Below, in pieces: positions 44,225 to 55,023 of a stretch of 64,000 nucleotides of DNA. The translations under genes and the position numbers were made by a program. Origin of the DNA: Dioszegia crocea (Eukaryota; Basidiomycota; Tremellomycetes; Tremellales; Bulleribasidiaceae). Every line of letters starts with the position of its first letter. Position 1 is the stretch's first letter. Where the stretch lies: positions 571,392 to 635,391 of the forward strand of contig BCKK01000010.1 in NCBI GenBank assembly GCA_001600615.1, in the 5' to 3' direction. The notes beneath the pieces were generated by a model that was not told the DNA's origin, did not search any database, and saw only the letters and a list, made by a program, of their open reading frames with translations.

Positions 44225-45993
44225 TTTGCTGGAAATGTCAGTTAGGTCTAGTGCAGTGATTGTGAGCTAGACTTACTTAGTGAATGCGACCGCGGACTGG
44301 ACCTGTCTCTGATGGAGGTGGATTGCCGGACGAGATGCCTGAAAGAAAAGAGTGTATATCTGAAAGGGCATCAGCTGGCCGTCTCACAAAGGGACCACCT
44401 GTTCACGCTTTCCATCGTCCTACGCTTCGCTTGGTTGCTTAGCACCAGGCTCTAACGCGGAGAATAGGCCTCCCCGGGAAAGGGACTCTGACACGGGGTC
44501 AAAGGACCCTATAAGAGGCAAGAGAACAAGGGAAAGGGATGTGTGAATTTCAACTCACAGGTCGGTATGCGTCCGGATTGAGCCCGCCGCTTTTAGGTGT
44601 CTATCTCTAGTGTAAGAGGTTGAAATCCGTCCGTCTGCTCATAACGGTAAGAGGATCCCTGATTGAAGGCAAGGGTATAGGTATAGCTGCAAGAGTCAGC
44701 TATGAGCTAGTTGAGAAGATCGTAACTGAGGCAGTGTCGCGCAAACACTTTGAGCTGGACACCAGGGTTGAGAGTAAGACATGGGTCGATGACGAGGCTG
44801 GTCTCGGGTTCGAGTGATACGGTCTCCGATCGCAGTGACTCGAGTAGAAGGGGAGATGGACTCACTCTGTGGTCTGCTCCTTGTCCTTGATGGCTTTGCA
44901 AGTCTTGGGGCCTGCCACGAGGTTGAAATTGATGGCGAGAAGGGGACCGAAGTGATTAAAGGGTTGAAAGGGTACAGATGAGGCAACAAAGAGTAGTAGC
45001 TGACGACAAGGGAATAGAGATGATAGAAAGGGACCTAGACGAGGCGTTAGCGTTAAAGTCATACAGTGGTGGCGGCTAGGGGCTGGGAAAAACGTTAACA
45101 CAGCATACAGGGGGACCGTGCGGGACCCCTCCCCGTAACCCTGATGGAACGATCTTGTACAACTCACCCTGTATCTATCGCCTTAGACCTCACAGCGACG
45201 GGGAGAACGTGGGAACAAGAGGAGAGGCGCAGAATTATAGAGGTCTTTCACGTTCGCTTGGTACAGTTCGGCTCCCTACACACCGATCCAAACTTTGTCG
45301 GTCGGTCGGTCGAGTGGCGAAGGGTCCTTTCGGTCGAAAATCGGGAGGAGAAGTAGAATTTCGGCTTAACAACTGTCCTAGATCGTATAATTAGGAACCG
45401 ATAGATGCAGATAGACAGAAGACAGAGCGATAGATTGACCACCTGATGACCCCTTGAGCGGCCAACATCGACTGGAACCAGTGGACCGACCGTTTTTAAT
45501 CATGCCCAAATCTAAGGTTTGTTGCGTCGTCAGCGGCGATCAAAGTCTTCAGGGTCCAACGGGTGAGACGAGAGGAAGCCTTTGGTTAGTTGCCCTAAAT
45601 GATTGCATAAGCTCACGACATATGCTGTAATTGCCGTGCCTAGGCCGAGATTTACCAGATCTGGCAAGAGCGCCATCGTTGTCAACAGACCCGAGCAGAG
45701 GCTGGCTCAATGCAATACAGCACGGATGAGGCAGTTCCTCTTCTGAACTCGACCACGGCCATGAGCCATTCACACTTCGTGACACTCACCCCCTTCAAGC
45801 TTAAGGAGGACGTCGAGCAGATTGATCCCGGCCGAAGCAGGCAGACCGGGACAGAGTTTGGTGGCAGTTGATGCAATTGTATGTTTCTATTTCTATGCTA
45901 TATGGTGTTGACGAGGTATGTGGATGTGGGGTATCGAGGTGTGCTGGGTTGAGCAGCACTTTTAGGTATTATACAAGGATTCAGATGATGTGA
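44225..45993. other. Long intergenic region, no gene recognised
   Basis: About 1.8 kb holding the leader of the 976-residue gene and the 3' flank of CAF16. Several short frames on both strands (for example 44620-44817, 44862-45167, 45144-45356) have no domain and no consistent splice pattern. A small GGTC tetranucleotide run (GTCGGTCGGTCG) lies near 45298-45311. A non-coding RNA could be present, but the sequence does not show it. Confidence 0.4.
44229..44279 (-). other. 5' leader intron of the 976-residue gene
   Basis: On the minus strand, GTAAGT after CACTAA opens and CTAAC plus TTTCCAG closes about five bases before the ATG at 44224. Because the intron lies outside the coding frame, it supports the chosen start. 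Confidence 0.6.
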
Positions 45994-47153
45994 TTAATGG
46001 GCGTAGTCGTACTTCTCAAAGAAGGTCTTTGCGGTAGAGTACTAGGATATCAGTCTCGCCCTCTTCCCTGGAACATATATACTCACCGCATTCTTGGGTC
46101 CTCGCTCTCGCCCGCGTGCCTTCTCCTGCTCACGTCGAAGATCCCGATCGACGCGGATCCACTTGAGGGCCAGGTTGAAGAGATCCTCTGATCGGCTGGT
46201 TGTGGTATCCCACTTGACTAGAGCGTCGGGGGTGCCGCCGAGCTGAAGGTGCGCGATGTGAGTCGGGAAGACGGTGAGGCCGTCAAAGATGTGCGTGGCA
46301 TCTGGATATGTCAGTAATGGATCAAGGGATATCTGCAGGCGAGTCTGCCGTAGGGTAGTCACTCACAGACAATGGTAGCTCCCCTGACTTCTGACTCCTC
46401 CACGAGGAAACTGAGCAGGTCGGAGCGCACAAGGACGTCAAGGTCGACAGTCACCTGTCTCCATCAGCATACTGCAGATTTATCTTTCAGGTTCACCGCT
46501 CACCTCATCAAGAAGCAACACATCCCACTCAGTCATCAAGCCCATACAGAGCTGGACTCTTCGTCGCTCTCCATCCGAGATCTGGTGCATGTGCCTGAAG
46601 ACGTCAGCTTGGTGTCGATACTAGCCAGACTGGAGAGGGCGTACCACTCAAGATCAACATCGAGGATAGTCAACAGCCTGTCCCGTCTCGCTTTGTGTCG
46701 GTAACCCCCGACCGAGTCGAGGAATTCAGAAACGACAATGTCTCCTCGGACAACGGGGTTGTTGGACCACTCAGTACCGAGATAAATGACACCCTAGCTC
46801 ATCAGACTTGCCTCATTGACGGTGCGAGCGAGCTACTCACTCCGGGAGGGTTCATAAACACATCTTGGCCCAAGATCCGACAACACCGAGTCTTGGTGAG
46901 CCTCTTTCCAGCGAGAATCCGGAGGAGGGTGGACTTTCCAGCTAAAGCATTCAGCGGACTTTCTCCGCAGGTACAGGTGGAACGGCTTACCGCCATTGGC
47001 ACCGACAAGGAGACATCTGGCGCCTCGAGGGAGTTGTAAAGTCGCCCCGTTCAAGGCCGATTCGGAACCCTCCGAGAAGGCATAAGTCAGGTCTAGGCAG
47101 TTGATGGCGTGTTCTTCTTCCACTTTTTCGGGTTTCCCGTTGATTGCGGACAT
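45994..47153 (-). CDS. CAF16: CAF16-type ABC ATPase
   Basis: Soluble ABC ATPase; yeast Caf16 associates with the CCR4-NOT complex and Mediator. The start at 47153 reads [20 protein letters not shown]. Walker A appears only after splicing: GANG joins [13 protein letters not shown] across an intron, giving GANGAGKST. Other marks are the signature [16 protein letters not shown] in place of LSGGQ, Walker [14 protein letters not shown], the switch-His segment ATHIFDGL, then [12 protein letters not shown]. It ends FFEKYDYAH, with TAA at 45994-45996. No membrane segment is seen. The protein is about 300 residues, as in the family. It is divergent from SAC3, another gene-expression factor, with about 300 bases between starts. 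Confidence 0.92.
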
Positions 47154-47459
47154 TTCTGCGCTCGGTAAGTTGCTGGTGGTGGTTGTAGGTTTGGTCGAAG
47201 TGACAGGTACATCTTAGTCTTTGCTGGACCGGCGGGGGTGGGACGATCGATCGCCGGCCAGAGGTGGGTCACGTGCGTGTACGTAAGGGAGCCCTTTGGT
47301 GTGAACCTCAATAAACTCCCTTCAAGGGGCATTGATTTACAGCTTCACATCCAATACAGGCAGGTAATACGATACAGTTGGGCTGAGCGGCATCGTAGCC
47401 GGAAGAGGACCGAGCTACATATCTGGGCATACGGGAATCTCCCCTCCAAGCAAAGCAAC
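47154..47459. promoter_or_regulatory. Bidirectional promoter (CAF16 / SAC3)
   Basis: The 306 bases between divergent starts of two genes acting on mRNA synthesis and export, possibly co-regulated. The sequence has CACGTGCGTGTACGTAA at 47270-47286, with an E-box core (CACGTG). This is a weak motif-level observation. Confidence 0.45.
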
Positions 47460-50400
47460 ATGCCACCCTTCGGCGGTCTAGAATCGGGCAATCCCGACGG
47501 CGAGGATGATTCGACGAAAGCCGACAAGCTCGCCAAGCGGGCAGCGAGGTTCAATAAGCAGCTCGTGGGGAACAGGCATAAGGAGGTGTGTATCTGACGC
47601 CTGAATCTGGATTATGAGTCATGAGAGAAACTGACGTATGTGTAGCTTGAAGAAGCCCGGACTGGCGAACGGAAGGTATTCGAGCAGCAGGGTCTGATAC
47701 GGGCTGGCAAGACTGAATTGGGAGAGGCGGTAGATATGCGGGGAACATGTGAGAAGATGTGTTCAGAGTACGAGGCGGAGTTTAGGGAGTTCACAGGGGA
47801 AGTACATCCCTTGGAAGCGGTATGTCCAGATCTTGCATGAGCCATACAGGACGCGCTGACCCGATAGCGCGATGGCGATAAGCGTCGAATCGACCACCAG
47901 AAGGCCGTAGCGGCTTATACTCGATCAGACGCAGGAGCAGGCCATGGCGAAGCTGCCAAGCTCCCTTCGGATTTGAGAACACCCATCACACTAGTCAATA
48001 CTCTCAACTACCTTTTCGCCTCTATCCTCCCATGTCAACCTACGGCGCCTTCGCCTCTTCGACCTACACCCCGGACAGCTCTGGGGTACACTGCGGGTTT
48101 TATCCGAGATCGGACCCGAGCGATCCGGAAGGAGTTTGCGATGCAGTCGAGCTGGGGTCAGATGGAGGCGATTGAGAGTTTTGAACGGATTGCGAGGTGG
48201 CATATCCTTTGCTTGAGGGAATTGCAGGAGGAGTCAGGGATGAATACGGATATGCACATTGATTCTGCGGAGCTAGGCCGATGTAAGTTGGCCAACTTAT
48301 ACTCTGGACTGCAAGCTACAAGCTGATATACCAGGCTTCACCAGTCTTCGTCAACACTATAATGACCGGCGAGAAGAGACCGGGCTCGACATGCCCTGCA
48401 TCAACGAACCCGAGTTCCGGGCCTATATGCTCATATTCGACTTGACGCAAAAAGCAGTCGCAATCTCCACCGCCGAAATCCCTTCTGTCATCCTCGATCA
48501 CCCAAACGTTCAACTCGCCTGGCAAATCCGTCGAGCGGCACAACGGAACTTCGACACCCAGAAAGAAGGCTCGAAACAGAATGCGGAACTGGGAGCGAAC
48601 ATCATCACGTCCTACGTCAAAATACTGCGACAGGCGAATGTGCCATACCTCCTCAGCTGCCTTGCCGAAGTTCGCCTGAGAGAAATACGGCGGAGTGCAC
48701 TACGGGCGCTTAAAAGGGCGTACCCTTCTCTTCGGGTGGATCCGATCCGGCGTGATGCGAATGATCAAATCATTGAACGGCGGATGGTGCTTCTGCCTAC
48801 ACTAGTGAAGATACTGGGGTGTGAGCAGCAAGAAACGGAAGAGAGTGCTTGGGACGATACGGAGCGATATGCGCCTACGCCGGAAATGGAGGCGGTGGAA
48901 ATTGCGAAAAAGTTTGGGTTTCAGATACATGAGGAATTGGGTAGACCAGTCGGGGTATTTATACATCTTGCTGTTCATTTTGACGGTTAGTTTCCCGAAG
49001 TCAATGGGGGACTGAGAGCTAATTGGGGTAGATAACAAAGACGCGCCATATACCCGACGATGGAAACTCATCTCTGACAAACGCAACAATATGCCATATT
49101 CAGAAATCATCAATGGTAAAGCGGGCGTCCTGGCCAACCCAGCTGCATTCAAATTCGCCCCTACGTCGACATTCCGCCCATCCGCACCTACCGCTCCTGC
49201 GGGTTTCTCCTTCAAACCCACTGCGCCTACTGCCATGGCTCCGCCCAAACAGCTCCCCGCACCTGCGCCATTCTCATTTGGCGCACCGAGCAATACCCCC
49301 ATGCAGCCTGTATCGCAATACAAACCCCCGCAGGCTGGACTCAGCTCCATCCCAGCTACACCACCTCTCCCAGCCCCTGTCCCGGCTCCATCCGCATCTA
49401 CATCTACATCTACATCACCATTCACCTTCAACCTCCCAAAGGCGGCCGAAACTGGCGCTCCTCCACCTGTACCTACACCCGCGCCTACCGCGTCGCCCGT
49501 AGAGGATGCTCCCAAACGGACAAAGCGGGTATCGTTCGATCTTGGCGCCAACACATTCGCATCTGCCACCTCGTTCGCCTCCACATCCTCAGCCAGCACA
49601 TCTGCCTCCACGCCCGCTCCTACTCCTTTCAGCTTCACCGCTACCATACCCTCCGCCCCCACAGCCATTACTGCCGATGCATCCGTCGTACCAAAAGCAC
49701 CGACCGCAGTCAGGCCCTCGTTTTTCTCCACCCCGGCTGTCGCTGGTCCGTCTACACCTTCGGTTGCTGCCCCACTTCCCACAGCGCCTTCCACTCCCTC
49801 TCACCAATCTCCAAAATCCCGAAGCCCTCGGACACTCTTACACTCACCTAACTCCGCCACTCTCCGCACGTCCACCCTACTCAAATCCTCTCCTCTCAAT
49901 CGTAGCGTCTCCCGCCCGACCCCCACGCCCGATGATGCCGCTAAATCTCGATCTCAGCGCAAAGCTATCGCCCCTTTGGCCGATACGCTCATAACCGAAA
50001 TCTTCCAATCTTTCATATCAGACATGACGGATGATCTCCACAAAGTCGTTCGAAGCCAGATCGCAGCCAAGGAGCACCTCGCTCGGAAAGCTCAAAGACA
50101 ACGGACGATCGAGCATTGGTCACCCGCCATCTTTGACCGAATGGTTGAAGAGATTTCGGGGGAGATAGCGACTGGGGCGTATCTACGCCAGAGTGCAAAG
50201 AGGGGGAGAGCCCGTCAGAGTGTTCAGCACTGGCGCGAGTGGACAAAAGAACGGGAAGAAACGAGAGATGAAGCGGATAAGGACCGGAAGGACGTTTCGG
50301 AGATATTGAAGGAGATGGGATTAGGGGAGCCTGTCGACAGTGCCAGAGAAGGAATGATCAGGGGTGATAGCATCTTTGGGGCCGGAGAGAGGATTGAGGA

Positions 50401-52183
50401 AAGACAATTGGAGATGGGACTGCATGAGGTTTGTCTTCTCTCCCCTGCAGAAATTGGAGATGCTGACAATTTCAGGCTGAGCGGCTGAAAGAAAGCTTCT
50501 ACTCACCCTCATCTTTCCTTCATACTATTGCCCGTCAAATCAGCCCCATTCTCGGCCCTTACGGCTCTGAGAACTCTGCACCGCAATTCCAACTCCTCCT
50601 TTCCACTGCGGCAGACTCGGCCTCACCGGCTCCGCCTACAGCTAGCAAGTGGCTCGTCGACAAAGTCTCGCCGAGACTGAGCGATGGGAACCCGTGGTGG
50701 ACATCCGAGGGCGTGAGGTATGCGTGTGAGGTCAGAAGTCGGCACGGCGAGCTAAATCCCACGAGGCTGGGAAGATTGGGGATGGTTTTGGTCGAGGTGC
50801 CAATGAGCTCTGCGTTGAATAGGGAAAGGGAAAGGTGAGCTTCATCCTTAGGAGTGTGTCGCTTCGAGCTGGAGAGCTGACGAATCAGGAATACGACCGA
50901 TGTCCAAGATCGCCTAACGGCAATAATTGATATAGCTAAAAGGTCAATGGTGGCTTATAATGCACCTCTGATCATTTTGACGTGGCAAGAGGAGACTTTG
51001 GAGGAGATATCAGAAAGGGTAAGTTTTCTCTCGCCTTAATTTGCTTGGAAAGTGTGCGCTGATGTGCAGCTCGATCTGGCAGACTGCCTGTCCCGATTTG
51101 AGAATGTAACCGTCATGTGCCTATCGCAGGTGAACGATTTGGACGCCAGGTTTGCCAATGCCGTCCAGGAGGTGGTATCGCCCGCGATAATAAGGGAACA
51201 GCTGTTTCTAAGGTTGAGCGGTACGTTTGTCATCCTGTCCGGCTAGCGCTCGCTGATATTGGTAGAAATGACGGCCTCGATCATGCCCGCCTGGGAGAGA
51301 TTGCTCGACTCGTCGACCCTATTATTGAAAAATCACCCATTTGGTTCGCTATTTTGCCCCCATGTCTTTCGGCTACAGGGCATGAGCTGATTATTCAGAC
51401 CCTGCGCTAGCTTTGTCGACCTTCCGAGCCGGTATTGATAGCCTGAACGAGGTCGCCTTTGCAGTCAGAGCGTGGCTGAAGCGCGCACATGTGGATCAGG
51501 AGGAGGACTTTGATCCAGTTATCCTTCCGCAATTCGAGGTCTCTGCTGTCGATGGTATACCGTGAGTGTCCGCGGATGACACTCCGTAAATCCCAAGCTG
51601 ATCATCTTTCAGGGCCGCCGTGACGTCCGTCGAAGTATACCTCGACTCAAACACCTTTGCCGGCCTACAAGATATCCAGCTCAGCGGGTCGAACCTCAAC
51701 TCTGCTTCGACGCGTAATGAACGTAAGTCTGACTTCTTCCTCACGGATTCATCTACTGATATCACAGCTCTACCTATCTCATCCATCCTCAACGCTATAG
51801 CAGCCTTCACCCTAGGCGAGCTAAGCCACCAACACCTCCCGCTAGAGCTATACGGCACACCCTCATATATCCACTCCCTTCATTCCGACTTCATCAACAA
51901 TGTCACTTCATCCTATCAGCATTCGGTCGAAGGTGCAATTGCGAGCTTGGCGAGCTTGGCTCCCACTTCGCAGATCCTCTCGCCTGGATCTGCTTCGGGT
52001 AAAATATCGGGAAGGAAACGGCCTGCAGGGGGTGATATTAGCCCACCGGCATTGTCGAGGGAGAGCAAGTCGGCTAAGAACTCAAGGCTTTTGATGGCTA
52101 TTAGGGATGTCGAGCGGACTATTGAGGGATCGCCTGGAGGTGGCGATAAGGGAGGGGGTGGAGGTGCGGAGATTTGGGTTTGA
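47460..52183 (+). CDS. SAC3: SAC3/GANP-family mRNA export factor (TREX-2 scaffold)
   Basis: Scaffold of the nuclear-pore TREX-2 complex that couples transcription to mRNA export. It starts MPPFGGLESGNPDGEDDSTK, followed by the family signature RGTCEKMCSEYEAEFRE, then the helical SAC3/GANP PCI-like domain (ITLVNTLNYLFASIL, GYTAGFIRDRTRAIRKEFAM, WHILCLRELQ, FRAYMLIFDL, VPYLLSCLAEVRLREIRRSA). A Pro/Thr/Ala linker carries nucleoporin-like FxF elements (GFSFKPT, FSFGAPS, PFTFNLP, PFSFTAT). A helix-rich segment follows (ADTLITEIFQSFISDMTDDL, KVVRSQIAAKEHLARKAQRQ) that fits the Cdc31/Sus1-binding region. The C-terminal part resembles GANP (SKWLVDKVSPRLSDGNPWW, APLIILTWQEETLEE). About ten exons; TGA at 52181. 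The intron near 51340-51410 has a poor donor, so that join is uncertain. Confidence 0.9.
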
Positions 52184-52759
52184 GATGTGACGAGTACGTG
52201 TCCATGGGTCAACACTGTGCTTTAGGACTGGAGCTGATTAGAATAGGTATATCTACATGTCGTCTTCTGCGATGCAGTCTGTATCACCTGTCGAGATCCC
52301 ACTGATTCCTAATGTTGCCGCAGCGTAGGGAGACGATCGGATAAGAAGTCGAGACTCGAACATAACCGCGCAGACGCGTAGCGGACCTGACTTTCACGGC
52401 ATTCCCTCGGGATCCTCACAGGACCTAGAGGTCTCCTCCCGCTGCGACAGATCCCTCTTCGGGCTGAAGTCGACAGTGCCACATCCGCATAACGCCGGCC
52501 AACGCCATCGTGGGCCGGTGCGCTCGTGGCTTACCGTCGCAGAGTGCACTCCTTTGGTCTACGGTCCTGAGACGGCGCGTACTGAAGCTGATCAATGGAT
52601 CAACTGGAGGAGGCAACGGGCATTTGTCTAGCAGTGCCGATCCCTGTTGTTCCCCCCTCCGCCGCCTATTCTCCATTCTCACCACTCCATCACCCATTTC
52701 CACAAGCAAAATACTCTCTGCTACCTCCTCCATACGCTCAAAATTCTCTCCGCGAAAAG
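52184..52759. other. Intergenic region downstream of SAC3
   Basis: The 3' flank of SAC3 and promoter/leader of the gene at 52760. The last 130 bases are C/T/A-rich like other leaders. An in-frame ATG at 52595 would lengthen the next protein by 55 Pro/Ser-rich residues, which I think are leader. A minus-strand frame at 52425-52898 has no domain. Confidence 0.4.
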
Positions 52760-53750
52760 ATGTCGGAACAAAACTATCAACAGGGCGAGGAAGATGACGC
52801 GATTCTTGAAGACACCTACTACAATCTCGATCCAGAGGGTGATGCGCAAGGCGGAGAGGGGACATCCTCGCACGAAGACGTCGCGAACGCTTACGCATGG
52901 TCTCCCTTCGCCTACCATGGCGAGGTGAATCTCGTTGATTGGCGCGGCAACCTCAGTGCTCAAACTACAGACATGTACAAATACACTTCGAGAGGCAGGC
53001 CCAGCGCTTTCAAAGAGTTCTTCGAAGGCTTCAATGAGAAGGACATGCTGTCAATCCCAACTTTGATCGAGCAGAGATCCAGTTACTACCGGACGGGTAA
53101 TACTGAAGACCTGAGCTGCTGGATCAAGGAGAGTGTCAATCGAGCATGCACCCTCAAAGAGCTCTTTCCGGGTTTGAGGCATGATGAAATGGCGCGAGTT
53201 GTGGGTGCCATTGGTCAGCACTCACGCAGCGACGAGGAAGGTGGAGATGGTTGGCAGCAGCCACGCCCTTTACACAGAGGTTGCGGAGAGAATGATGTTG
53301 GAGGCCCGGAGTGTACTTTATCGCATCGTCACCAGTCAGCAGGAAGGTGGGACTTATGTCGATCCAATTTATCATATGGCGGCAGCTCTGTCAATGGTCG
53401 CGTATGAGGATGGATACAACCAGAGCAAAGAGATGGACAAGGTGGACGGGTTTTTGACAAGTCAGTATGGAACCGGCTGGTCGAAGGACAACTTACAGCT
53501 CACACATCTTCACGGCCCCGATGGACAGGGACGCAACACGTGTGTCTGGGACGACGAGAAACAGATGGAGTTGGAAAAGATGGCTCGGACACAAATCCAG
53601 TACACCAAGCTCCTCCTACCTGGTGCCACGCAAGAAGGCATGATTCATTTTGAGGGCATGGGCGATTGGATATGTACAGGGGTACCGCGGACGCATCTCG
53701 CACTCTTGCCGTGGGCGAAGGAAGTGTGCCGGAGGATGTGGGAGCAATAG
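52760..53750 (+). pseudogene. Unknown protein gene with a reading-frame break, paralogue of 55024-55953
   Basis: The first frame runs from MSEQNYQQGEEDDAILEDTY through SAFKEFFEGFNEKDMLSIPT and LKELFPGLRHDEMARVVGAI, then degrades after about 53245. A second frame, shifted by one base, continues from about 53256 with SHALYTEVAERMMLEARSVL, DPIYHMAAALSMVAYEDG and KMARTQIQYTKLLLPGATQE to TAG at 53748-53750. Both halves match the neighbour at 55024 in order (FPG; then AR-x-V; then P-x(5)-AAAL-x(5)-DG; then TQ-x(2)-Y-x(2)-L-L), so they belong to one gene. No intron fits well: GT-AG pairs that restore the frame (for example 53214-53277) lack a branch site and would delete conserved residues. It is either a real frameshift, a sequence error or a very unusual intron. 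The function is unknown. Confidence 0.6.
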
Positions 53751-54020
53751 ATGCAAAGGGCCGGGCCGGGAATTGGGGAGTGGGCTAGCTGGTTCAGGGG
53801 AAAGAAAGCTAGGGGGACGGTATTAGGGACGGCGACGACGTGAGGGAGACTAAGAAATGGAGGGAGAGTAGGAACTGGCGACAGAGCAGTGAATCGAGTG
53901 CCATCTGCGATAGATATGTCGTCTGAGAAAGAAAGAGAGCGGAGGACAGGATGAGGCCCGGCTTTGATGTGTAATGGATGTGAGGAGGGTAATTAGCGTC
54001 CACGTTGGAGAGTAGGCTAG

Positions 54021-54034
54021 CTAGGCTAGCCTAG
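54021..54034. repeat. Perfect 14-base palindrome
   Basis: CTAGGCTAGCCTAG equals its own reverse complement and sits in a CTAG-rich context (AGTAGGCTAGCTAGGCTAG). It may be a protein-binding site or chance. Confidence 0.6.
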
Positions 54035-54290
54035 GGCGCGGATCGATTGTATATATCCCTCAGACCATCTGTTTATGCACGCCATGTCAGTACAGCCATT
54101 AGACCTTGTTTGGCTCAGTCCGATCTCGCAGAACACGCACACGCCATATCAGATGTGTCCTGCAGTCTTGCCCATGTGGTGATGTCAGGGCAGCACGTAC
54201 GTCTGTTCCTCGATCACTTCTCAGCCTTCCGGCAAAATGCAGGGAGAGTAATTCGGCTAAGCTAGCGCGATATCGTTGATGAGTACAATG

Positions 54291-54349
54291 AGTCATTGAG
54301 CTGAGTCATTGAGCTGAGTATTGAGCTGAGTATTGAGCTGAGTATTGAG
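54291..54349. repeat. Tandem repeat of a 12-13 base unit
   Basis: Two 13-base units AGTCATTGAGCTG are followed by two 12-base units AGTATTGAGCTG and a partial unit AGTATTGAG. The units differ only by C loss, showing stepwise expansion. Confidence 0.9.
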
Positions 54350-55023
54350 GGATCAATTGCCTGAAGATGTTGGTATAGGAGAAGGTAGAGGTGTAGGGAT
54401 CTGTGTTTAGCGGGTGTCGGGGCCACACCATGTGTGTGTTCGTATTGTCAGGCTGTAGGAACATTCAACAAACCGAGCCGAATATAATCGCTAGCACCTG
54501 TTGTCTTCTGTTGAGATGCAACTGTATGATCTGTTGATGTCTCGCTAATACATGTATAGCTACTGCTGACGCCGAAGTACGACGGATCGATCGATCACAG
54601 TATCGAGTGTGAAGCGTGGCCCTTGCTCGCGCCAATCAGGTATCCCTTTAATCCGAGAGCTTATTGTGCGGTTTGTGCCACAAGTATGGGCACAAGCACA
54701 TAACGCCGCACTATGGGCATCTTATGGCGTGATTGCCGGTCAGTACTCAGTGACTCAGTGTTACTGGGTGTCCCCCTTTGATAGACAGCCCTTGGCCAGA
54801 GTGAGTCACACCCTGGACAAAGGATGTCAGCTCACAGCGAGCTCGATCACCTCTTTGCCTCCAAATGGCCCCTGCAGTCCAACCTCGATTTTCGCTTCGT
54901 ACCTCATACTCCAGTACTACCAACTCCCTGACTCCTACTTCCGATTCCTGACTTGCAAGCAAGTTGGATACTTCCTATCATTCCCAATCCATATCCAAAC
55001 CTTATCTTCCATTTTCCTCCAAC

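Larger units (their letters stand above)
53751..55023. other. Long intergenic region with small repeats
   Basis: About 1.3 kb between the two related unknown genes. It contains a CTAG-rich palindrome at 54021-54034 and a short tandem repeat at 54291-54349, both described separately. Open frames at 54047-54265 and 54609-55100 show no domain. No transposon ends or target duplications were found by eye. Confidence 0.5.

Noticed and set aside
44806..44820. Box B-like GGTTCGA suggesting a tRNA
   Set aside because: No matching box A or cloverleaf around it.
44620..45356. Cluster of short frames in the 1.8 kb gap before CAF16
   Set aside because: None has a domain, shared splice logic or codon bias like the neighbours.
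53214..53277. Intron to explain the frame change in the 52760 gene
   Set aside because: GT-AG ends exist, but there is no branch site of the kind seen elsewhere, and it would remove residues that match the paralogue. Kept as the less likely explanation.
54021..54034. CTAG-rich palindrome as a transposon end or CRISPR-like repeat
   Set aside because: Single occurrence, no paired inverted copy, no target duplication or transposase; no CRISPR arrays are expected or seen in this eukaryotic DNA.
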